NCBI RefSeq assembly: GCF_000702325.1
Contig: NZ_KL370891.1
Coordinates: 2,142,250-2,206,249, forward strand
Direction: 5' to 3'
Length of the DNA stretch: 64,000 nucleotides
Origin: Thiomicrorhabdus sp. Milos-T2
GTDB taxonomy: Bacteria > Pseudomonadota > Gammaproteobacteria > Thiomicrospirales > Thiomicrospiraceae
Position 1 is the first letter of the stretch. Each line of letters opens with the position of its first letter. Below the pieces are notes generated by a model. It had not been told where the DNA came from. It did no database searches and saw only the letters and a list, made by a program, of their open reading frames with translations. A program made the translations under genes and the position numbers. Positions 31,179 to 45,475 of the stretch are shown here, piece by piece.

Positions 31179-31619
31179 TTACTTTTTTTTGTTTTTTTTA
31201 GACTTTTCTTTACCTACTGGCAAACCCGCGGCTTTCCACGCATTAATACCACCGGATAAATTATTTACATTGGTATAACCATTTTTAGCCAACGTACCTG
31301 CTGCACGAGCAGAACGTGCCCCAGACAAACAATAAATCAAAATAGGCGTAGTTTTATCAGATGGTAATTGCCCTAATTTAGAGCCTACATCCGCTGCAGA
31401 GATATTTAAAGCATTACCAATATATCCTTCTCTAAATTCTCCGGATGATCTCACATCAAGTACAAACGCATCGTCGTTAAATAGGCGAGTTGCTTGATCG
31501 GTGTTAACAGATTGGTAACCTGCGATTTTATCGCCAACATAGCTATAAATCAGCATCGCAATAATGACAGCTACAGCAACAAATAAAGGCCACTGATCTT
31601 GAAAGAATTCATTAAACAT
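31179..31619 (-). CDS. Membrane-anchored rhodanese-domain protein (YibN-like)
   Basis: A 146-residue protein with an N-terminal transmembrane helix (about residues 11–28, LFVAVAVIIAMLIYSYVG) and a rhodanese domain. The catalytic Cys loop is CLSGARSA, flanked by VLDVRSSGEFREGYI and GGINAWKAAGLPV. The C-terminus is a run of lysines (KEKSKKNKKK). It resembles E. coli YibN, which occupies the same place next to grxC–secB. The rhodanese active loop suggests sulfur transfer; the physiological partner is unknown. AAGGG precedes the ATG. Confidence 0.9.
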   Translation of the reverse strand: MFNEFFQDQWPLFVAVAVIIAMLIYSYVGDKIAGYQSVNTDQATRLFNDDAFVLDVRSSGEFREGYIGNALNISAADVGSKLGQLPSDKTTPILIYCLSGARSARAAGTLAKNGYTNVNNLSGGINAWKAAGLPVGKEKSKKNKKK

Positions 31620-31721
31620 TTACATTCCCTTGGTATGTATATTTTCAAACCTGATGATTTTAACAGCGAAACTCGATACAATAAACCGAATTGACTAATT
31701 ATTTATATGGTGGTAACCAAA

Positions 31722-33302
31722 ATGTCACAAGAACTAAAACCAAAAATCAAAATTGAACAACGACCTACAGGCCTATTAATACTTGATGGCTGGGGTTACA
31801 GAGAAGAAACAGAATACAATGCAATTGCTCAAGCAAACACTCCAAATTGGGATAAACTGGTTGCAAATCACCCAAATACTTTAATCAATACTTCTGGTTT
31901 AGATGTAGGTTTACCTCAAGGTCAAATGGGAAATTCAGAAGTTGGCCACATGAACCTAGGTGCCGGCCGTGTGGTTTATCAAGAATTAACCCGTATTCAA
32001 AAAGATATTGATGATGGTCGTTTCTTTAATAACAATGCGTTATTAAACGCCATTGATAAAGCAAACGAGCGTTCAAACCCCGTTCACATTTTAGGTTTAC
32101 TTTCAGACGGTGGTGTTCACTCACATATTGAGCACATCAAAGCAGCCCTTTCTCTTTCGGTAGACAGAGGCGCTAAAACCTACCTACACGTCATTACTGA
32201 TGGTCGTGATACACCACCAGAAAGCGCCCTGCAATATATCGAAGACATTGAAAACCATATTGCTGAAATTGGTGGTAACTGCAGAATTGCTACGGTTATT
32301 GGACGTTTCTTTGCACTAGACCGAGACAATCGCTGGGAACGCATTCAGGAGGCTTACAACCTAATCTGCTGTGGCGATGCCCATTTTAATGCAGATTCTG
32401 CAAAACAAGCCGTCGAAATGGCATACAAACGTGGCGAAACTGATGAATTCATTCAAGCAACAGCTATTTTGAGCAAAAAAGGCAAAAAAGCAAAAGTGAA
32501 AGATGCTGATTCAATCATCTTTATGAACTATCGTTCAGATCGTGCGCGCCAAGTAACTAGTGCTTTTATTATGCCTGATTTTGGTGAATTTCACCGTTGC
32601 AAAACCCCGATGCTTTCTGCGTTTGTCACCTTAACCGAATACAATAAAAACTTTGAAAATTTTGGCGCTACCATCGCTTACAGACCAACCAAACTAATCA
32701 ATACCTTTGGTGAAATCATTGCTAAAAACAAGTTACGCCAACTGCGCATAGCCGAAACAGAGAAATACGCACACGTTACCTTCTTTTTAAACGGTGGATT
32801 AGAAGCGCCTTATTTGGGAGAAGATCGTATTTTGGTACCATCACCACAAGTACGCACATACGACCTTAAGCCAGAAATGAGTGTAGGCGAATTAACTGAA
32901 AAATTAGTTGGCGCGATTGACTCGTCTAAATACGATACGTTTATTTGTAATATCGCTAACCCAGACATGGTTGGACACACGGGTAACTTTGAAGCTTGTA
33001 TTAAAGCGGTTGAAGCGGTTGATGAAGCCTTAGGCAAAATTCTTGCCGCTATCGAAAAAGCTGGCGGACAGGTGATTGTTACTGCGGATCACGGAAACAT
33101 GGAAATGCTTGTTGACCCAGAAACAGGTAAGCCATTTACTTCTCATACAACATGCCCTGTTCCATTAGTTTACTTTGGCCCTAAAGACGTTACCCTTCGT
33201 AGCGGCGGAGCTTTACCAGATGTGATGCCGACCATGCTAAACTTAATGGGTATTAAACAACCTGTTGAGATGACTGGTAAAAGCCTTACTGAATCAAACT
33301 AA
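31722..33302 (+). CDS. gpmI: Phosphoglycerate mutase, 2,3-bisphosphoglycerate-independent
   Basis: About 526 residues; interconverts 3- and 2-phosphoglycerate in glycolysis and gluconeogenesis with two Mn2+ ions. It belongs to the alkaline phosphatase superfamily. The catalytic Ser is in MGNSEVGHMNLGAG, and metal-site segments are LLILDGWG, ITDGRDTPP, NIANPDMVGHTGN and VTADHGNMEMLVD. The ATG at 31722 has GGTGG eight bases upstream; an ATG five codons earlier lacks one. It is divergent from the rhodanese gene and ends in a clear terminator. Confidence 0.96.
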   Translation: MSQELKPKIKIEQRPTGLLILDGWGYREETEYNAIAQANTPNWDKLVANHPNTLINTSGLDVGLPQGQMGNSEVGHMNLGAGRVVYQELTRIQKDIDDGRFFNNNALLNAIDKANERSNPVHILGLLSDGGVHSHIEHIKAALSLSVDRGAKTYLHVITDGRDTPPESALQYIEDIENHIAEIGGNCRIATVIGRFFALDRDNRWERIQEAYNLICCGDAHFNADSAKQAVEMAYKRGETDEFIQATAILSKKGKKAKVKDADSIIFMNYRSDRARQVTSAFIMPDFGEFHRCKTPMLSAFVTLTEYNKNFENFGATIAYRPTKLINTFGEIIAKNKLRQLRIAETEKYAHVTFFLNGGLEAPYLGEDRILVPSPQVRTYDLKPEMSVGELTEKLVGAIDSSKYDTFICNIANPDMVGHTGNFEACIKAVEAVDEALGKILAAIEKAGGQVIVTADHGNMEMLVDPETGKPFTSHTTCPVPLVYFGPKDVTLRSGGALPDVMPTMLNLMGIKQPVEMTGKSLTESN

Positions 33303-33328
33303 ACTCAAAACTGCATGAAGAATTAGTT

Positions 33329-33366
33329 AAAAGGCTTGTAGAGGATTCTCTGCAAGCCTTTTTTAA
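33329..33366 (+). terminator. gpmI terminator
   Basis: The stem AAGGCTTGTAGAG / CTCTGCAAGCCTT (one G·T-type mismatch) is followed by six T, 30 bp past the gpmI stop. Confidence 0.9.
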
Positions 33367-33402
33367 TTTCAACTGGATAATTTTTAACTTAAGAATTATT
33401 CT

Positions 33403-33658
33403 GAGACCTTTGCACCCAAGGGCATAAACACGAGATAGGTGCGAAAGAAAAATGAGGGGGAATTTGCCTGATTCTCGACTTACCCCTTCGGGCGTCGAGT
33501 TCTTCGTTTGCGGCGGGAAACTTAGGGAATAGCTAGCTATTCGCTAGTTGTCGCCCAACGGAAGTGCCCTTGGGGTACAACAAAAATCAGGTGAATTTTT
33601 ACCCTCAAGGGGCACCTAGAACCATTTTTACTCGTGCATACTCTCGTGCAAAGGTCTC
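33403..33658. repeat. MITE-like inverted-repeat element, copy 3, upstream of cls
   Basis: The longest copy (256 bp), with GAGACCTTTGC ends and the shared 20-bp centre. It contains an extra short hairpin (CTCGAC...GTCGAG) near 33475. Together with the terminator it fills the gap between gpmI and cls (33303–33704). An apparent N-terminal extension of cls into it is an artefact. Confidence 0.8.
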
Positions 33659-33704
33659 TAAACATTCGACTCAATTTCATTTGGCCAAACAGGAAAGTAC
33701 TATT

Positions 33705-35111
33705 ATGAGCTTAGCTGTTTCTCAACCACTATTCTGGCTTTATAGCGTAAACATTCTGCTTGTTTTATCCGTTGTTTTGCACATGCTTTATCAGAGAAGA
33801 TCTCCACAAAACCTTATGGCATGGCTATTAACTTTAATTTTATTACCTTATATTGGTGTCTTTCTATACCTAGCTTTTAGCTCTCGTAAATTTTTAAAAA
33901 AATCGATAAAACCCAAGGTTGAAATGCGACCATGTACCAGTGTACAACCTAAAAATCAGCTAGCCATTCAACTAAACCGTATCTTACAAACTAATAACAT
34001 TGCTGGCACTTCAGACAACAACCAAGTCTTAGTCTATGAAAAAGATAATGAGGCATTTACAGCGTTTTTAGCTGCTATAGAACAAGCCCAAAAACATATC
34101 CATATTGAAACTTATATTTTTGAACTTGATGCTACAGGCCAACAAATTCTTAACGCCTTAATCAAAAAAGCCAAACAAGGAGTCGAAGTTTGTTTATTAC
34201 TTGATGCCTTAGGCTCATTTCATCTTTACATTAATCAAAAAAAACTTAAAGCACTTAAAGCCGCAGGGGGAAAATACCGTTTTTTCCAACCCTTGTGGTC
34301 ATCTATCTTTAGCGCTCAAGCTAACTTAAGAAATCATCGTAAAATCTATTTATTTGACCAAACCACCCTATTCACCGGTGGAATGAATCTATCTGATGAC
34401 TATCTAGGCCCAAAAAGAAAAAAACACCAAACCCAACGCTGGATAGATTTAATGTTTGAAATAAAAGGACCAATCACCTTTCACTATCAAAACCTTTTTA
34501 ATGATGACTGGTTTTACACCACTCAAGAAAAACTTACTAGGCCAAAACTTTTTCACTCAAATTCAATAAGAACAGGAGAAATGATGCAGGTAGTGCCTTC
34601 TGGGCCAGACATTCAAGAAGATGCGCTTTACGAGTCGTTACTAAACAGCTTATATTTTGCCAAACAACAAATACTGATTGTAACGCCATATTTTATTCCC
34701 GATAACGCCATCATGAAAGCACTACTCATTGCTGTTAAACGCGGCATTGAAGTCACTCTATTAACGCCAGCAACTTCAGACCACCTTATTTTTGATTTAG
34801 GCCGAAGCTCTTACATGCGAGAGCTGGCTGAAGCTGGCGGAAAAATTTATCTATTTCAAAACAATATGCTACATTCAAAACTCATCATTATTGATGAAGA
34901 CCTCGCCATTATAGGATCAGCAAATTTTGACTATCGCTCGCTGTTTATCAACCATGAAATCGTTAATTTTGTCTACTCAGAAACGCTAATAAAGACTCTA
35001 CTAACTTGGCTACAAAAACAATTAGAGCAAAGTGATGGCTACAATTCAGAGACTAGTCGAACCAAAAGATTACTAGAGAATCTAACCCGAATTTTTGCGC
35101 CAATACTTTAA
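33705..35111 (+). CDS. Cardiolipin synthase (phospholipase D superfamily)
   Basis: About 468 residues, inner membrane. Two N-terminal transmembrane helices (about 8–28 and 36–56) are followed by two PLD half-domains. The HKD-type motifs are NHRKIYLFDQTTLFTGGMN and MLHSKLIIIDEDLAIIGSANFDYRS. It condenses two phosphatidylglycerol molecules (ClsA-like) or a related pair. The ATG at 33705 has AGGAA upstream and begins the hydrophobic N-terminus; an open frame extending 47 codons upstream lies inside the repeat. The stop is followed directly by a palindrome and then the endonuclease-family gene. Confidence 0.9.
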   Translation: MSLAVSQPLFWLYSVNILLVLSVVLHMLYQRRSPQNLMAWLLTLILLPYIGVFLYLAFSSRKFLKKSIKPKVEMRPCTSVQPKNQLAIQLNRILQTNNIAGTSDNNQVLVYEKDNEAFTAFLAAIEQAQKHIHIETYIFELDATGQQILNALIKKAKQGVEVCLLLDALGSFHLYINQKKLKALKAAGGKYRFFQPLWSSIFSAQANLRNHRKIYLFDQTTLFTGGMNLSDDYLGPKRKKHQTQRWIDLMFEIKGPITFHYQNLFNDDWFYTTQEKLTRPKLFHSNSIRTGEMMQVVPSGPDIQEDALYESLLNSLYFAKQQILIVTPYFIPDNAIMKALLIAVKRGIEVTLLTPATSDHLIFDLGRSSYMRELAEAGGKIYLFQNNMLHSKLIIIDEDLAIIGSANFDYRSLFINHEIVNFVYSETLIKTLLTWLQKQLEQSDGYNSETSRTKRLLENLTRIFAPIL

Positions 35112-35122
35112 CCAGGCCTGGT
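35111..35122. repeat. Palindrome ACCAGGCCTGGT (cls/EEP junction)
   Basis: Exact copy. Its first base is the last base of the cls stop codon and it ends five bases before the next ATG. Confidence 0.85.
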
Positions 35123-35127
35123 CTCTA

Positions 35128-35865
35128 ATGTTAAAACCCAAAATAACCCCTATTTCGCAAATCAATTGCCAGCAAACACTTCCAGAATGCTTTACTTTAC
35201 TGACCTGGAATTTGCAAAAAGTGGATTTTTCACATTACATTCACCGCCCAATTGAGACATTACTATCCATACCTAAGGTTCATTTACTCTCGTTACAAGA
35301 AGCGGCTATAAAACCCAAACAAAACCGCTTTTTTAACTTGCCCTTCTTTATGACACCTAATATTGAAACCAAAAAACAATTTTATGGAGTGGTGACAGCA
35401 TCCAATTATTATCAATCAGCATTTTCACAACATCTTACTCAACATCGTGAACTTGGTGTGATGACTCATAAGGCCGCATTAGTCACAAAGCATCCTTTAC
35501 ATAATGGACAAACCCTGACACATGTAAATATTCATGCTATTAATTTTGTGCCTCATTATATTTTCAAAACAGAGCTTCGCATATTATGGGATAATATAAA
35601 ACTTACCCAGGGGCCATTAATAGTCAGCGGCGACTTTAATACCTGGAACAAATTGCGTCTAAATACCTTATTAAAAGCCACCAAACAGTTAAACCTATCA
35701 CAAGTTGTTTTTTCTGATAGCCGAGCCATCAAGACCTTAAACCGTCATCCGCTAGACTATATCTTTTATCGTGACTTAAGTATGCGGGACGCAGTTGTTT
35801 TATCAGTACCTGAAATCTCTGACCACAATCCTCTAGTAGCGACCTTTAGTCTTACTCATCACTGA
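35128..35865 (+). CDS. Endonuclease/exonuclease/phosphatase family protein
   Basis: About 245 residues with the EEP fold. Visible elements are LLTWNLQKVD (N-terminal Asn), LLSLQEA (metal-binding Glu), VNIHAINF (with His), VSGDFNTWN (catalytic Asp and Asn) and the final SDHNPLVATF (Asp-His pair). All core catalytic residues appear present. Related proteins next to cardiolipin synthases are annotated as putative phosphodiesterases, but the substrate here is unknown. The ATG at 35128 follows a palindrome that starts at 35111. An in-frame TTG at 35095 inside cls is the alternative. Probably co-transcribed with the synthase. Confidence 0.82.
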   Translation: MLKPKITPISQINCQQTLPECFTLLTWNLQKVDFSHYIHRPIETLLSIPKVHLLSLQEAAIKPKQNRFFNLPFFMTPNIETKKQFYGVVTASNYYQSAFSQHLTQHRELGVMTHKAALVTKHPLHNGQTLTHVNIHAINFVPHYIFKTELRILWDNIKLTQGPLIVSGDFNTWNKLRLNTLLKATKQLNLSQVVFSDSRAIKTLNRHPLDYIFYRDLSMRDAVVLSVPEISDHNPLVATFSLTHH

Positions 35866-35915
35866 GTTATCACTCAAGAATTTGAAAAAAAGCGCTCTAA
35901 AAACAGTGGTACAAT

Positions 35916-35945
35916 TTGATTCCAAATGTATATATAAAGTATAAT
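35916..35945 (+). promoter_or_regulatory. Probable gltB promoter
   Basis: TTGATT (35916–35921) and a consensus TATAAT (35940–35945) are separated by 18 bp. This is about 120 bp before the gltB ATG, leaving a leader of roughly 110 bases. Confidence 0.6.
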
Positions 35946-36064
35946 CTCGCACCATTTTTATTTTTTGAATGCGCTAAAACTCCTTCAAAACTAGGTTTAT
36001 CAAAGGGTTAAGTTTTAGCTTATTTTAAAAAAATAGCGTTTTTGACGGACAGGACACGGAAATT

Positions 36065-41988
<5,924 letters not shown>

Positions 41989-42036
41989 TTCTCTGAATTA
42001 CCCTGTGCTCAATTTTCAGAAAAGGCCACAGGGAAT

Positions 42037-42048
42037 ACCAGGCCTGGT
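42037..42048. repeat. Palindrome ACCAGGCCTGGT (after gltD)
   Basis: Exact copy with T/A extension to 14 bp, between the gltD stop and its terminator. In the duplicated gltD end the equivalent place has a diverged half copy (AACCAGGCCTATTG). Confidence 0.85.
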
Positions 42049-42070
42049 AATTTATAAGCCTGAAACTAAT

Positions 42071-42103
42071 AAACCCGCAAGGATGTCCTTAGCGGGTTTT
42101 TTA
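42071..42103 (+). terminator. gltBD terminator
   Basis: The stem AAACCCGC ... AGCGGGTTT, with AAGGA/TCCTT inside, is followed by a T run, 80 bp past gltD. A near-identical terminator follows the second gltD end at 43567. Confidence 0.9.
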
Positions 42104-42127
42104 TTGTTAAATAACTTACTAACAAAT

Positions 42128-43305
42128 TCAATTCTTAACGGGTACCAAACCAGGGAAAACAAAGCTCAACATCTTACTGTTCAAACATAAGCGATAAGGT
42201 GCAAACTTACTTGCATCGTCAATTAACCCCAATAATTTAAGCTGCTTGGCGATGTCTCTCGCCTTTCTTTCTGAGCACCCCCACAAACCTGGTAACTCTG
42301 CTTTTTTTACTTCTCCAGAAATCAGCATTACTGGTAATATCGCTTTATATTCATTTGGTATCGACTCTTCGCTATAGTCCACATATTTTTGTAACCGATC
42401 ATGCAATCGATCAAGCTTTAACATGTTCTTCATATATTCAGCTTGATCAAGAGCTGTCTCAGTCATAAATCTAATAAACTCAACTAACCCCGATTCACTC
42501 CGTAAACCACGGCCGTCTATATTTCCTTGTCGTTTTTGGTCCGCCCTAGCCAAGAATTGCTTATATTTTTCATTGTTCCTTGCCAAGCCACGCGACAACG
42601 ACCACAAACCATAGCTCTCTGGCAAAGCCTGCTTAAGCATTGCATCGGTTAGTAACCTTCCTGTACGGCCATTTCCATCTAAAAAAGGGTGAATATACAT
42701 ATAGCGATGATGTGCTGCAAACGCTTTCATCATCTTAATAAGAACCAAATCAGAAGATAACACCCGATAATTTAGATAGAAGTCATTTAGCAATCTAGGA
42801 ATATCCGAGGGAGCTGGTGCCAAATGTAAACCAACTTCAACATCTAAAATTCTAAATTCACCAGGAATAATTTGATGCTGTACACCTTTAATGTCTGTAA
42901 CACATAATTGTTCAGGCAATAAATCAGCAGCGCCATAAAACGCCTCATGAATCATTTTAAGATTTTCAGAATGTGCAAAGTCAACACTTTCCTCAGCATG
43001 CAAAACAAATTCCTGTGCCTCGCGGTAAGCTAGAGCTAAACGCTGTTTTTTTTGGTTATCGAGTTCACTGGAGAAATCTCTATTCATCGCTCTAGATATA
43101 TCTGCAGGATGCGTCCCTTCACTTTCAATTAAATTAGAATAATAGTTATTAACCAAAGCAATGCCTTTGGCAACCTCCTCTAACACGCAAGGATGCAACC
43201 CAGCACTAAGCGAATAACTAGCAACATGCAAAGCCTCCAAGCGTTTTAACAACTCAGGATATCCCTTTGCATTTTCATTAGGTATAAAAGGAGTTAACTC
43301 ATTCA

Positions 43306-43306
<1 letters not shown>
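42128..43306 (-). CDS. Fic family protein (predicted AMP-transferase)
   Basis: A 392-residue protein with an intact Fic motif HPFLDGNGRTGR (206–217), the active site of AMPylating enzymes that modify Tyr, Ser or Thr of target proteins. Around residues 57–64, SNLIESEG resembles the N-terminal inhibitory helix motif of class II Fic proteins, though its Gly is not directly after the Glu. The C-terminal 90 residues look like a winged helix (ELPGLWGCSERKARDIAKQL). Targets are unknown. It lies opposite gltD and is bracketed by gltD and a duplicate gltD 3' end, so it was probably acquired. Confidence 0.88.
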
Positions 43307-43517
<211 letters not shown>

Positions 43518-43566
43518 GTTTTTTCCAAACTAACCAGGCCTATTGATTTTCAATAGGCCAATTAAA

Positions 43567-43598
43567 AAACCCGCAAGGATTTCCTTAGCGGGTTTTTT
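43567..43598 (+). terminator. Second copy of the gltBD terminator
   Basis: AAACCCGC ... GCGGGTTT with the inner AAGGA/TCCTT pairs and a T run. One loop base differs from the copy at 42071. Between the duplicated gltD stop and this site is a different hairpin, GGCCTATTG/CAATAGGCC (43539–43559). Confidence 0.9.
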
Positions 43599-43637
43599 AT
43601 TGTTTTAAGAGAAATAGAAATTGGGGACGCCTTGTAT

Positions 43638-43811
43638 TCAAGAATCAAGTGCAACACTAAATAATCCCCCCATTGATTCAATCAACATCGACTCTCTGTC
43701 CAAAAAACCATGAAACTTCACAAATCGCTTTACCCAATCACAATAACTATTCTCGGTAGAATACGCATAACCTTCACGACGCAATTTACTACGCATTTCA
43801 TCTAGCAACAT
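43638..43811 (-). pseudogene. Truncated integrase N-terminus (integron-integrase or XerC/D-like)
   Basis: The translated segment MLLDEMRSKLRREGYAYSTE and its continuation NSYCDWVKRFVKFHGF match the start of the SAM-like core-binding domain of tyrosine recombinases. The wording (R-x-x-x-Y-x-x-x-T-E-x-x-Y-x-x-W-V-x-R-F-x-x-F-H) is closest to integron integrases. After about 58 codons the frame ends at TGA-equivalent 43638, and no catalytic Arg, His or Tyr region follows. It is therefore a remnant. It is transcribed away from the adjacent ORF block, as intI is relative to cassettes. Confidence 0.65.
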
Positions 43812-43941
43812 AGGCTTTATTAATGTATTATTTATAAAGTTAAACCTTTCGTAATGACAGATAATTAAGATAATAGAGCATAACCTGTCACATAGACAAA
43901 TAAGCAAAATAATCTGCTAATTTGACATGAAAGATATTTAA

Positions 43942-43984
43942 TAACCAATAAACAGGCAAAATTGCCTGATAATAAATGTTAGGT
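43942..43984 (+). other. Possible integron recombination site (attI/attC-like)
   Basis: TAAC (43942–43945) and GTTAGGT (43978–43984, matching the GTTRRRY core) flank a hairpin ACAGGCA-aaat-TGCCTG. It lies between the integrase remnant and the first island ORF, eight bases before its start codon. The placement is right for attI or a first attC, but the left half-site is weak. Confidence 0.35.
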
Positions 43985-43991
43985 TTCCGCA

Positions 43992-44366
43992 ATGTTGAAG
44001 TTTGAAGTAGACGATAAGGAATATTGGGTTGGCCACAACCCGAAGTTGGGTTTTTTGATATTTGACCCGCTTGTCCAAGCTGCAGAGACGAGCGATTTGG
44101 TTCGGTTGTATATTATTGAGCGAAACAAATCCTCACCGTTTAAAAAGGCCATTATTCGAAGAAATCTATCCGCGGACCGAAAACTCAGCAGAACCAAATG
44201 CAGCAAACTGCTTCAACCCTACGCACAAGCCCGGAAAAGGCTCAGAGTAACTCATTGTTTTCGTTGTGCGGAAAATCTTAGTTCTACCGATTTTGGCATT
44301 TGCGCTAATTGTGGTTGGATACAATGTTCATGCGGAGCGTGTGGGTGCAAATACAACAAAACCTAA
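43992..44366 (+). CDS. Hypothetical protein with C-terminal zinc-ribbon cysteines
   Basis: A 124-residue protein I do not recognise. The N-terminal 60 residues are a mixed domain (EYWVGHNPKLGFLIFDPLVQ). A basic linker follows (RRNLSADRKLSRTKC). The C-terminus is cysteine-rich: CFRC, then CANC, then CSCGACGC, compatible with one or two zinc sites. The start codon comes right after the putative recombination site, as is usual for gene cassettes. The next gene begins 34 bp further on. It is more likely real than chance because of the Cys pattern and its position, but support is limited. Confidence 0.55.
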   Translation: MLKFEVDDKEYWVGHNPKLGFLIFDPLVQAAETSDLVRLYIIERNKSSPFKKAIIRRNLSADRKLSRTKCSKLLQPYAQARKRLRVTHCFRCAENLSSTDFGICANCGWIQCSCGACGCKYNKT

Positions 44367-44400
44367 AAAGGCCAATCAAGCTTTAGGCTAAGGAGATATT

Positions 44401-45021
44401 TTGAGTAATCATCAAATAGTTATACTTGCAAACTCCGTAAAGCATCACCAACACTGTGTTGCTGGAAAGACTGTAAATACTCATCATTATCATTGGGTTA
44501 GACCTGTATCAGATGAACAAGGTTGTGAACTGACGCATGAGCAAGCGAAATGTCAAAACCCACACGGTAAATTCAATGTAAAACCACTTCAAAAAGTAAC
44601 TATAGGTATTGCAAGACACGTCCCGTTAATAAATCAACCAGAAAACTATTTAATAGATGGTTCGACTTGGCAACAAAATTATCGAATTGATGAAAATGAA
44701 CTAGTAAATTACTTAGATAAGCCTAGTGATATTTGGGGAACAGGTGATAGAGTCAATTTTCATTTAATCCAATCAGGTCAGTTATCAATACAACAATCTC
44801 TTTATTTAATTAAAGTAGAAGAATTGTATTTGTTCGTCAATAACTATAACAAAAGAAGAGCATGTTTTATTTACAACGGTTCAAATTATGAGCTTGCAGT
44901 TACGGATCCTAATTTTGACAATATAATCTCAAACTCTCCGGAGCTAAAAAATATTTTGTGTATTAGCTTAGGAGAAGAGTTTGAAGGTTATTGTTTTAAG
45001 CTAATCGCAACAATTTTTTAA
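44401..45021 (+). CDS. Dual-OB-like domain protein
   Basis: A 206-residue protein. The opening (IVILANSVKHHQHCVAG, then HWVRPVSDEQGCELT) resembles proteins annotated as dual OB domain-containing: a Cys-Ala-Gly turn followed by a W-(I/V)-R-P-V-S segment. The rest is beta-rich, compatible with two OB folds that bind nucleic acid or a ligand. Function is unknown. The start is TTG at 44401 with AAGGAG upstream. It is the first of three tightly spaced genes (12-bp and 1-bp gaps) with DUF488 and DUF4326 proteins. The DNA here is more AT-rich than the flanks. Confidence 0.7.
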   Translation: MSNHQIVILANSVKHHQHCVAGKTVNTHHYHWVRPVSDEQGCELTHEQAKCQNPHGKFNVKPLQKVTIGIARHVPLINQPENYLIDGSTWQQNYRIDENELVNYLDKPSDIWGTGDRVNFHLIQSGQLSIQQSLYLIKVEELYLFVNNYNKRRACFIYNGSNYELAVTDPNFDNIISNSPELKNILCISLGEEFEGYCFKLIATIF

Positions 45022-45033
45022 GGAAGGTTATCA

Positions 45034-45474
45034 ATGGATATTTACACAATTGGATTTACCAAAAAAAATGCCGAAACCTTTTTTGGTTTTATCAAACAAG
45101 AAAATGTAAAAACATTACTTGATGTGCGGTTGAACAATATTTCTCAACTTGCAGGCTTTGCTAAAAGAGATGATTTAAAATTCTTTCTTAAGGAACTATG
45201 TGGTGCTGAATATATCCATACACCAGAATTAGCACCAACAAAAGAAATACTAAATGCGTACAAAAAAGGAAACATGTCTTGGGAAATTTATGAAGACAAA
45301 TTTCTTAACTTAATGGCTCAACGAAATATTGAAAAAATTGTCAAGCCAACCATACTTGAACATGGTTGTTTATTATGTAGTGAACATGAACCTCACTTAT
45401 GCCACAGACGTTTAGTGGTAGATTATTTAAATGAAAACTCTGACCTAGACTTAAAAGTAAAACATTTATACTAA
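45034..45474 (+). CDS. DUF488 family protein
   Basis: A 146-residue protein with a typical DUF488 layout: IYTIGFTKKNAETFFGFI at the start, LLDVRLNN with Arg and Asp, the middle HTPELAPTKEIL, and the conserved end LLCSEHEPHLCHRRLVVDYL. The final Cys, Glu-x-Pro and Cys-His residues are the most conserved part of the family and suggest an active or metal site. Biochemical activity is not established. AAGGAAGG precedes the ATG. The next gene starts one base after its stop, and its own C-terminus carries a closely similar motif. Confidence 0.85.
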   Translation: MDIYTIGFTKKNAETFFGFIKQENVKTLLDVRLNNISQLAGFAKRDDLKFFLKELCGAEYIHTPELAPTKEILNAYKKGNMSWEIYEDKFLNLMAQRNIEKIVKPTILEHGCLLCSEHEPHLCHRRLVVDYLNENSDLDLKVKHLY

Positions 45475-45475
45475 G

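Noticed and set aside
33564-33704. Forty-seven-codon N-terminal extension of the cardiolipin synthase
   Set aside because: It comes from the repeat element; the ATG at 33705 has a ribosome site and starts the hydrophobic N-terminus.
43638-43907. Complete integrase gene
   Set aside because: Only the N-terminal SAM-like part is present; the catalytic domain is missing, and residues upstream of the Met at 43811 do not look coding.
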